Source: Pseudoalteromonas sp. (GTDB lineage Bacteria > Pseudomonadota > Gammaproteobacteria > Enterobacterales > Alteromonadaceae). From it: 64,000 bases of DNA. Shown here piece after piece: positions 57,085-64,000 of this stretch (position 1 is its first letter; every line of letters starts with the position of its first letter). The translations under genes and the position numbers were made by a program. The notes beneath the pieces are model-generated. The model was not told the origin of the DNA, made no database searches, and saw only the letters and a program-made list of their open reading frames with translations. The stretch lies in NCBI RefSeq assembly GCF_018402495.1, contig NZ_JAGYIU010000001.1, forward strand, positions 868,001-932,000. Direction: 5' to 3'.

Positions 57085-59194
57085 GTTTAATTAGCCAGCT
57101 ATTATGGATTTTTTTATTGCGTTTGAAATCGGGCGATAAGGTTTTTTCTGAAATATTTTCTGCTTTTAAGCCTAGGCCCATTAAACCCACCTCATCCATC
57201 ACAAAACCACGTTTATTGTTAGAAAATATAAGCGTACCCGATGGGCTGAGTATTTTTTTAACCCACGTTAGTAACTTAATATGATCGTTTTGCACATCAA
57301 ACGCATCTTTCATACGCTTTGAATTTGAAAATGTCGGCGGATCTAAAAATATCAAATCGTATTGGCCTTGAGCATACTCTAACCATTTTAAGCAGTCAGC
57401 CTGCTCAAATCGATAACGGGTATTGCTAATATCGTTAAGTGCAAAGTTATCTTGGCCCCACTTTAAATAAGTTTTAGATAAATCGACGGTAGTAATCGCT
57501 TTTGCACCACCTAATGCCGCATGCACTGACGCTGTACCCGTATAGGCAAACAGATTCAAAAATCGCTTATCTTTGGCGTTTTCTTGAATGTAACGGCGCG
57601 CAAGGCGATGATCTAAAAATAGCCCGGTGTCTAAGTAATCAAATAAGTTAACTTTAAACTTAGCACCAAATTCTTCGACCACCATAGTTCTGTTTTGCTT
57701 TGCCATAGGGGTATATTGTTCTTCCCCTTTTTGCTTTTTGCGCACTTTCACAGCGATATTTTCTGGCGCAATAGTCAACTGCTGGGCCGTTAAACTGATA
57801 ACGTCTTGCAGGCGTTTTTCTGAGGTTTTCTCATCAATTTCTTTTGGCGCTGCGTATTCAAAAATAACCGCTGAGTCATTATAAATATCAACCGCGACGT
57901 TATATTCTGGAATATCCGCATCATACACACGATAAGCATGTACTTTATTTTGCTTAAGCCAATTTTTTAAGCCTTGTTTGTTCTTTTTCAAGCGATTAGC
58001 AAAGGCCATTGAGCCTTCAAAGTTTAAAGCCGGTTTGTCATCATTACTAAGACTGACTTGCTTGTCATCGAGCTGATACAGGTTTAATTCAACATCAAGG
58101 GGGCCATTTTTAAATTTATAGCGTTTTTGCTTCACTAATTTAAGCAATTTGAACAAGCTTTCATCCATGCCCAGTAAAGCGAGTTTCCAGTGATTAAAGT
58201 GCTTTTTAAAGCCAATACCTAAACTACGATGTAAATTAACTAACTCGGCCATAGAACCAATTCGTTCACCATAAGGTAAGTTAGAAATAACAACACCCGG
58301 TAACTTTGCAACCGAAGTGAGTTTAGTCGCATCGCTTTGTTTGAACTTAATCACCGTATCAAGCTCGGCACGCTGCGCATTAGCGATGGCTTTATCGAGT
58401 ACCTGTGCGTCGTAGTCATGACCAATTAACCACAATTTAGGATCGGTAATATTGGCTAAAAGTTGCTCTTTAAGTTCTTTAAACTTTGCCGCTCTGAAGC
58501 TTGGTAAACGTTCAAACGCAAACCCTTCACGAAATAAGCCCGGTGCTTCGTTACGTGCCATCCCTGCCGCTTCAATTAAAATAGTTCCGGCGCCACAACA
58601 AGGATCGAATAGTGGTTGATTAACATTTTCAAGCCAGCCACTGCGTTTAATTATCGCCGCAGCTAAATGCTCTTTAATCGGTGCTTTACCTTGACCTTGA
58701 CGGTAACCACGCTCTGATAAACGCGGGCCTGAGTAATCAATATAAAGTGACACACCATGGCGATTTAAACGTGCAACCACGCGCACATTAGCATCTTGCT
58801 TATCTACGTTTGGACGCTGTTCATACAAATCATTAAAATAATCAACAATTGCATCTTTAATCACTAAGCCTGAAAACTGAGTATTTTTGAGTGAGTCATT
58901 GGTGCCATTAAAATCAACAGCAAAGGTTTGCGTAGGCCCAAACCACTCTTGCCAAGGTTGCAAGCGTGCAAATTTATACAAGCTGTCTTTGTCATTTACG
59001 CCTTCTTTTTCTTCAATAAGCATAAGTACACGCGTAGCAAAGCGTGTTGATAAACACACCTTTTGCGCTAGCAATGAGTCAGCCTCAAAGCGAACAGAAC
59101 CCACAGTTTGTTTTGACACCGTAGCACCAAGCTCTGTAAGCTCATCAACCAATAAATTTTCGATTCCGATAGAAGTAAGTGCGATAAATTGCAA
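57077..59194 (-). CDS. rlmKL: 23S rRNA G2069/G2445 methyltransferase RlmKL
   Basis: A fused bifunctional enzyme making m2G2445 (RlmL part) and m7G2069 (RlmK part) in 23S rRNA. The N-terminal THUMP domain (about residues 45-155) is followed by the RlmL methylase with FDPCCGAGTILIEAAGMARNE and the catalytic VISNLPYGERIGS. The C-terminal RlmK domain has DTGLFLDHRLARRYI, FLNLFAYTGTASVHAALGGA for SAM binding and LIFLDPPTFSNSKRMKDAFD. At 705 residues it is full length (E. coli 702). It is first in the rlmKL-grx-uup-DUF3466 operon, 90 bp after zapC. Confidence 0.97.
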   Translation of the reverse strand: MQFIALTSIGIENLLVDELTELGATVSKQTVGSVRFEADSLLAQKVCLSTRFATRVLMLIEEKEGVNDKDSLYKFARLQPWQEWFGPTQTFAVDFNGTNDSLKNTQFSGLVIKDAIVDYFNDLYEQRPNVDKQDANVRVVARLNRHGVSLYIDYSGPRLSERGYRQGQGKAPIKEHLAAAIIKRSGWLENVNQPLFDPCCGAGTILIEAAGMARNEAPGLFREGFAFERLPSFRAAKFKELKEQLLANITDPKLWLIGHDYDAQVLDKAIANAQRAELDTVIKFKQSDATKLTSVAKLPGVVISNLPYGERIGSMAELVNLHRSLGIGFKKHFNHWKLALLGMDESLFKLLKLVKQKRYKFKNGPLDVELNLYQLDDKQVSLSNDDKPALNFEGSMAFANRLKKNKQGLKNWLKQNKVHAYRVYDADIPEYNVAVDIYNDSAVIFEYAAPKEIDEKTSEKRLQDVISLTAQQLTIAPENIAVKVRKKQKGEEQYTPMAKQNRTMVVEEFGAKFKVNLFDYLDTGLFLDHRLARRYIQENAKDKRFLNLFAYTGTASVHAALGGAKAITTVDLSKTYLKWGQDNFALNDISNTRYRFEQADCLKWLEYAQGQYDLIFLDPPTFSNSKRMKDAFDVQNDHIKLLTWVKKILSPSGTLIFSNNKRGFVMDEVGLMGLGLKAENISEKTLSPDFKRNKKIHNSWLIKHG

Positions 59195-59284
59195 AGTAAA
59201 AACCCTTAATAGCTAATTGCGCGGGATTATAGCATAGGTTTGCGTACAAATACGCCATAAACACGGTGGGAAAACTAAATTAGA

Positions 59285-59815
59285 TTAAGCTGTTTGGCTA
59301 TCGTACTGAGTAATAATAAGCGGGTGAACACGGTTGTTTAATACGCGGATCACTTCAAACTGTAAGAGTGATAAATTATCGTCAAGCGCAAAAGTTTCAC
59401 TTAAATTAATACAGACAGACGCATCAGGGCAATGCTCCACAATTAAAAACTCGCCAGTTTGAGATTCAGAGCTCAAGTTGATAACGGCTTCAGTGCTTGG
59501 GATAGTGCCCGTGTAGGGTTTAAAAAACCAACTTTTAGCTAAAACAGGTTTTAATTGAAACTTAACTGCAGTCGCATTAAGCGCTATTTGACATAACTGT
59601 GCCGGGTTCCATAAATTAAACTGCTCAAGGTAGTAATATACTTGCTCATAAAAAGCAGCGTCTTCTAGGCTAAAATAAGGATTTTTAAAGGTGCAATCTG
59701 TCAATTGCCTTAGTTTATAAGGGGTGCATAGCTGCATATCGTCATTTAAATCTAGCAATAAGCGGTTTTTTTTAGCACACGCAACCCACTGCCATTGCTT
59801 TGACGCTTGTAACAT
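59285..59815 (-). CDS. zapC: Cell division protein ZapC
   Basis: ZapC binds FtsZ and bundles its filaments at the division ring. The 176 residues show the E. coli ZapC pattern: QWQWVACAKKNRLLLDLNDDMQL at the N-terminus, FSLEDAAFYEQVYYYLEQF, ALNATAVKFQLKPVLAKSWFF, then FLIVEHCPDASVCI, with VIRVLNNRVHPLI at the end. Overall identity to E. coli looks low, so position helps: it lies between pyrD and rlmKL, as in enterobacteria. A strong GGGAGGAG ribosome binding site lies a few bases before the ATG. Confidence 0.88.
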   Translation of the reverse strand: MLQASKQWQWVACAKKNRLLLDLNDDMQLCTPYKLRQLTDCTFKNPYFSLEDAAFYEQVYYYLEQFNLWNPAQLCQIALNATAVKFQLKPVLAKSWFFKPYTGTIPSTEAVINLSSESQTGEFLIVEHCPDASVCINLSETFALDDNLSLLQFEVIRVLNNRVHPLIITQYDSQTA

Positions 59816-59944
59816 ATGCTCCTCCCTTCCTAATGCTTTACGTATAAATAATACAATAAGCTTAGAGTATAGCTGCTTTTGACCATTATTAAAATGTCTT
59901 TTTAGAACATTTATCGAACGATCAAAAGCTTAGATAACTGATCC

Positions 59945-60955
59945 TTATAAGCTATTAATGATCGACTTAACCAATTGCGGTCCTTTGTATATAAAACCAG
60001 TATAAACTTGAACTAAATCAGCACCCGCATTAAATTTCTCTTGCGCAGATTGGGCATCATCTATGCCGCCAACACCTATAATAGGTAATTGATTATTAGT
60101 TAAACGTTTTAGCTGAGAAACCACATGAGTTGAGCGCTCTCTAACCGGCGCACCCGATAAACCCCCTGCTTCATCAGCATACTGCTGACCTTGTACTAGG
60201 CTACGCTCAAGGGTGGTATTAGTGGCAATTACCCCATCAATTTTATTCGTTAATAGTGATTCGCTCACTTGTTCAATTTGAACAGGATCAAGATCTGGCG
60301 CAATTTTAACCAGCATAGGAACATTTTTATTATGTTTGGCAATTAAATCCAGCTGCTCATTTTTCAAACTTTGTAATAAGTCATCTAATGCTGCGCCATA
60401 TTGAAGATCACGTAACCCTGGGGTATTAGGAGATGAAATATTTACAGTGATATAAGATGCATGCTCAAACACCTTTCGCATACAGTGAATGTAATCATCT
60501 TTACCTTGCTCATTCGGTGTATCTTTATTTTTACCAATATTAATACCTAAAATACCATTATACTTTGCTGCTTTTACGTTATTAACTAGATTATCAACGC
60601 CTTTGTTATTAAAGCCCATGCGATTAATAATTGCATTTGATTGTGGCAATCTAAACATACGCGGCTTATCGTTACCTGCTTGTGGACGTGGTGTAACAGT
60701 GCCTACTTCAATAAAACCAAACCCCATCTGGGCAAAGGCATCAATGCATTCAGCATTTTTATCAAGACCCGCCGCAAGCCCCACCGGATTTTTAAATTCA
60801 AGCCCTAAAAAATTCACGGGTTTATTTGCTACACTTTGTGACCACGCAGCACTCAATGGCGTATGAGCAAAGCGACGTAAATTGTTAAGAGCAAAATCAT
60901 GCGCCCACTCCGCATCACGGGTAAACATAAAACGGCGAGCTAAATCGTAAAACAT
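59945..60955 (-). CDS. pyrD: Dihydroorotate dehydrogenase (quinone), class 2
   Basis: PyrD oxidises dihydroorotate to orotate in pyrimidine synthesis, using FMN and passing electrons to quinone. The 336 residues begin with the short membrane-associating N-terminal helices of class 2 enzymes ([20 protein letters not shown]). [41 protein letters not shown] and [16 protein letters not shown] follow, then the catalytic serine region in [16 protein letters not shown], and GVIATNTTL and [15 protein letters not shown]. The length equals E. coli PyrD (336). It is transcribed toward zapC, 129 bp away. Confidence 0.97.
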   Translation of the reverse strand: MFYDLARRFMFTRDAEWAHDFALNNLRRFAHTPLSAAWSQSVANKPVNFLGLEFKNPVGLAAGLDKNAECIDAFAQMGFGFIEVGTVTPRPQAGNDKPRMFRLPQSNAIINRMGFNNKGVDNLVNNVKAAKYNGILGINIGKNKDTPNEQGKDDYIHCMRKVFEHASYITVNISSPNTPGLRDLQYGAALDDLLQSLKNEQLDLIAKHNKNVPMLVKIAPDLDPVQIEQVSESLLTNKIDGVIATNTTLERSLVQGQQYADEAGGLSGAPVRERSTHVVSQLKRLTNNQLPIIGVGGIDDAQSAQEKFNAGADLVQVYTGFIYKGPQLVKSIINSL

Positions 60956-60982
60956 GAATATAATCCTCTTAAATTTGTAGAC

Positions 60983-61012
60983 AAAAAAATACCTCAGACA
61001 AGGCTGAGGTAT
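60983..61012 (-). terminator. Intrinsic terminator of gdhB
   Basis: The stem ATACCTCAG / CTGAGGTAT is followed on the minus strand by seven T, 46 bp after the glutamate dehydrogenase stop codon. Confidence 0.88.
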
Positions 61013-61057
61013 TATATAACAAAAAACTGTTTAACGATTAACTTTAATCAATCATCG

Positions 61058-64000
61058 TTACTTTGCAGATGTGTCACAGTTATGACCTAGCAACATAAGT
61101 TCTCTCAGTGCAACTGAGAATTTTGCAAAATCATGGCTTTGCGATGTTTTAAACTCTGTTAGCATTTGCTTCCAGCGCTGTAACAATAAGTCTTGACTCT
61201 CCATCCATTGCTCAATTTGGCCATCTACATCACTGTTTTCACCTTCAAAGCTGTTTAACACCACTTCTGACAAGGTGCGTTGCTGCCAATCTAACTCTTC
61301 ACGATATGACGCACGCGCTAATGCCTGCCAATGGTTAGAAACCGGTTGATTAGTGATTTGATCTAAGAACCAATGCAGCCCCATTTGCGCACCTAGTTTA
61401 AAGTAAGTGTGCGACACCATATCAATTTTGCGGTTAGCGTTTTGAGCAATTTGCGTTAAGTCCATCACCGAGAATAAGCTCGATAACGATACTACACGCT
61501 GTGCAATCTCAGTCGGTACACCACTTTGGATTAGTTCTTCACGGGCACTCTCAATACGGTCGCTTTCTGCTTTAACTATGTATTGAGTTAAGTTTTCACT
61601 TAAATCAGCAAATGTTGGTGCGAATATTTCAATTGATTGTTCAATTGTTTGCGCCTTATTGCGATGACGTAAGAACCAACGTGTTGCACGACGAACTGTA
61701 CGACGAAGTTGATAAAGCATTTCCGTTTGTACATTCGAAGGTATCTTGTTATCTAAATCACTGATAGACAACCAGGTTTCGCGCATTTGGAAAATTTCAC
61801 TCGCAATTGAATAACACAGTGCAATTTCTGCCTCATTTGCACCCGTTTCTTCATTCATGCGAACCATAAAGTTTAAGCCCATATCATTAACGATATTATT
61901 TGCTAACTTAGTGGCAATGATCTCTTTACGAAGTGGGTGATTATTCATCGCATCGTTAAATTTCTCACGCAGTGGAAGTGGGAATGATTTAACCAGTAAC
62001 TGGCGATAATACGGATTTTCAGTGATCTCATCAGTCACTAATGACTCTTTGAGTACCATTTTCGCATAAGACACCAACACTGAAAGCTCAGGACGAGTTA
62101 GGTCTTTGCCCGCTGCAGCTCGCTCTGCTAGCTCTTCATCTGTAGGAATAAACTCAATAGCACGATCTAGCTTGCCCTCTTTTTCGAGCGCATGAATAAA
62201 ACGAATTTTTTCCTTAAGCGTTGAAGTCCCCTTCGATTGGGTAATTGATAACGTATGTGTTTGACGATAACAGTCGTTAAGCACTAATTGTGCAACTTCA
62301 TCGGTCATTGAATACAATAACTCATCACGTTGTTTACGTGTTAAATCGCCTTCGGCAACAAGGCCATTAAGTAAAATCTTAATGTTAACCTCGTTATCTG
62401 AACACGCAACACCGCCTACGTTATCGATAAAGTCAGTATTTACCCGACCGCCTTTAGCTGCAAATTCAATACGACCTAACTGGGTTGCCCCTAAGTTACC
62501 GCCTTCGCCAAAGACTTTAGCGCCAAGGTCTTTACCATTAATGCGCAGTGCATCGTTTGCACGATCGCCAACATCCGCATCGGTTTCTTTAGAATGTTTA
62601 ATATAAGTACCAATACCGCCATTCCACAATAAATCAAACTCCATCATAAGTGAGGCTTTGATCAATTCATTAGGCGTCATGCTGGCTTTTTTAGTGCCCA
62701 ACATTTTTTTCATTTCTGGGCTAAGCGTAATCGACTTGGCTGCACGAGAGAACACACCACCGCCGCTTGAAATTAACGCTTTGTTGTAATCTTCCCATGA
62801 TGAACGTGGCAGATTAAATAAACGCTCGCGTTCTGGATAAGATTTAGCGGCATCAGGGTTTGGATCCACAAAAATATGTAAGTGGTTAAACGCCACTTGC
62901 AAACGAATGTGCTTTGATAACAACATACCATTACCAAATACATCACCGGCCATATCGCCAATAGCGACGGCAGTAAAATCTGTGGTTTGACAGTTAATAT
63001 CCATTTCACGGAAATGACGTTTAACAGACTCCCATGCACCACGTGCTGTAATACCCATTTTCTTGTGGTCATAACCAACCGACCCACCGGATGCAAACGC
63101 ATCACCGAGCCAAAAGTTGTATTCGTTAGCAATTCCGTTAGCGATATCAGAGAAGGTCGCAGTTCCCTTGTCCGCTGCAACCACTAGGTATGCATCGTCT
63201 TCATCATGACGAGTAACATCAATTGCAGGTACAACTTCGCCACGCTCAATATTATCTGTAATATCTAATAAACCACGAATGAAGATTTTATAACATTCTT
63301 GGCCTTCTTTGATAAACGCTTCACGCTCACTAGGTAGTTGTTTACATACAAAGCCACCTTTTGAACCAACCGGTACAATTACGGTATTTTTAACTTGCTG
63401 CGCTTTAACTAAGCCAAGCACTTCTGTACGGAAATCTTCACGACGGTCAGACCAGCGAAGACCACCACGGGCTACTTTACCAAAGCGTAAATGCACACCC
63501 TCAACGCGTGGCGAGTAGACAAAAATCTCAAATGCTGGCACCGGGAGCGGCACATCTGGGATAAGACTTGGCTGAATTTTAAGTGAAATATATGGCTTAA
63601 ATTTACCTTCAGCATCTTTTTGGAAATAGTTAGTACGCAACGTTGCAACAATCATATCAACGTATAAACGGATAATACGATCGTCATCAAGGTTAGCGAC
63701 GTTCTCTAATTCTGAGTATATTTCTGTGCCAAGCTTTTCCAGTGTTTTGGCACTGGCTGGTTTTTTAACAGAGAATTTTTTTGCAAATAAATTAACAATT
63801 TTTGCAGCAATATGCGGGTAATTAGCAAACGTGCTCTCAATATAAGTTTGTGAAAACGTCACCCCAATTTGACGCATGTATTTTGCGTATGCACGTAAAA
63901 TTGAAGACTCACGGCCTGTTAAACCACCCATGAGCACTAAACGGTTAAAGCCATCATTTTCTAATCGATTAGCCCAAACGCTCGTAAGCGCAGCACGAAA
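61058..64000 (-). CDS. gdhB: Large NAD-specific glutamate dehydrogenase (GDH-180 type), C-terminal part
   Basis: This is the C-terminal 980 residues of the ~180-kDa NAD-dependent glutamate dehydrogenase, which converts glutamate to 2-oxoglutarate and ammonium. The frame stays open to base 64000 (FRAALTSVWANRLENDG before the first internal Met), so about 600 N-terminal residues lie outside. Motifs include VEGVHLRFGKVARGGLRWSD, RTEVLGLVKAQQVKNTVIVP with VGSKGGFVCK, DFTAVAIGDMAGDVFGNGML, DPNPDAAKSYPERERLF and FGEGGNLGATQLGRIEFA. The long helical C-terminal domain ends at CDTSAK. The product feeds the TCA genes in this window. Confidence 0.95.
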   Translation of the reverse strand, partial: FRAALTSVWANRLENDGFNRLVLMGGLTGRESSILRAYAKYMRQIGVTFSQTYIESTFANYPHIAAKIVNLFAKKFSVKKPASAKTLEKLGTEIYSELENVANLDDDRIIRLYVDMIVATLRTNYFQKDAEGKFKPYISLKIQPSLIPDVPLPVPAFEIFVYSPRVEGVHLRFGKVARGGLRWSDRREDFRTEVLGLVKAQQVKNTVIVPVGSKGGFVCKQLPSEREAFIKEGQECYKIFIRGLLDITDNIERGEVVPAIDVTRHDEDDAYLVVAADKGTATFSDIANGIANEYNFWLGDAFASGGSVGYDHKKMGITARGAWESVKRHFREMDINCQTTDFTAVAIGDMAGDVFGNGMLLSKHIRLQVAFNHLHIFVDPNPDAAKSYPERERLFNLPRSSWEDYNKALISSGGGVFSRAAKSITLSPEMKKMLGTKKASMTPNELIKASLMMEFDLLWNGGIGTYIKHSKETDADVGDRANDALRINGKDLGAKVFGEGGNLGATQLGRIEFAAKGGRVNTDFIDNVGGVACSDNEVNIKILLNGLVAEGDLTRKQRDELLYSMTDEVAQLVLNDCYRQTHTLSITQSKGTSTLKEKIRFIHALEKEGKLDRAIEFIPTDEELAERAAAGKDLTRPELSVLVSYAKMVLKESLVTDEITENPYYRQLLVKSFPLPLREKFNDAMNNHPLRKEIIATKLANNIVNDMGLNFMVRMNEETGANEAEIALCYSIASEIFQMRETWLSISDLDNKIPSNVQTEMLYQLRRTVRRATRWFLRHRNKAQTIEQSIEIFAPTFADLSENLTQYIVKAESDRIESAREELIQSGVPTEIAQRVVSLSSLFSVMDLTQIAQNANRKIDMVSHTYFKLGAQMGLHWFLDQITNQPVSNHWQALARASYREELDWQQRTLSEVVLNSFEGENSDVDGQIEQWMESQDLLLQRWKQMLTEFKTSQSHDFAKFSVALRELMLLGHNCDTSAK

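Overview
The window is a stretch of gammaproteobacterial core chromosome. The AT-rich composition, protein sequences and gene orders point to Alteromonadales, most likely Pseudoalteromonas (an inference from gene content; no rRNA is present to confirm it). I see no tRNA or rRNA genes, insertion sequences, prophage, CRISPR array or plasmid-type genes. Nearly all the DNA is coding, and most transcription units end in clear hairpin-plus-T terminators.

Layout. 1-5 kb: the end of an ABC transporter ATPase, a small P-loop kinase, asnS and a NagX-like membrane acyltransferase. 4.3-7.9 kb: etfBA divergent from ETF-ubiquinone oxidoreductase, with two palindromic operators between them. 8-12 kb: a thioesterase, a small outer membrane barrel, trmO and proS. 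12-18.4 kb: a DUF3025-natA-natB operon, an M28 lipoprotein peptidase, a putative metal exporter behind a Fur-type box, and a DUF805 protein. 18.5-22.3 kb: a branched-chain ketoacid dehydrogenase operon (E1 alpha, E1 beta, E2) behind a perfect 26-bp palindrome. 22.5-30.4 kb: astE, then the order pgm-seqA / ybfF-DUF2788-ybfE-fldA-fur / glnS, which matches enterobacteria apart from DUF2788.

30.5-43.3 kb: a DUF3083-type protein with an internal repeat, then the TCA block. sdhCDAB, sucAB and sucCD run on the minus strand, divergent from gltA. A strong terminator separates sucAB from sucCD. 43.4-45.1 kb: csdA-csdE. 45.1-52.6 kb: a compact minus-strand array, comEC, msbA, lpxK, ycaR-like, kdsB, an RluA-type pseudouridine synthase and tcdA, linking lipid A/Kdo synthesis with RNA modification. 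52.6-61 kb: DUF2062, then pyrD, zapC, rlmKL, a glutaredoxin-like gene, uup and a DUF3466 exported protein. 61-64 kb: the C-terminal part of the large NAD-glutamate dehydrogenase, cut by the window edge.

How it fits together. The bkd genes produce branched-chain acyl-CoAs, ETF and ETF-QO carry electrons from acyl-CoA dehydrogenation to quinone, and the sdh/suc/gltA block completes oxidation. The related palindromes at etf and bkd suggest one regulator, probably LiuR-like. No unmistakable new multi-gene system is visible. The best leads are the shared operators, the Fur-type box before the putative manganese exporter, an exact FNR-type site before fur, a 20-codon ORF with a good ribosome binding site, the duplicated DUF3083 domain, and a twin-lipoyl SucB.
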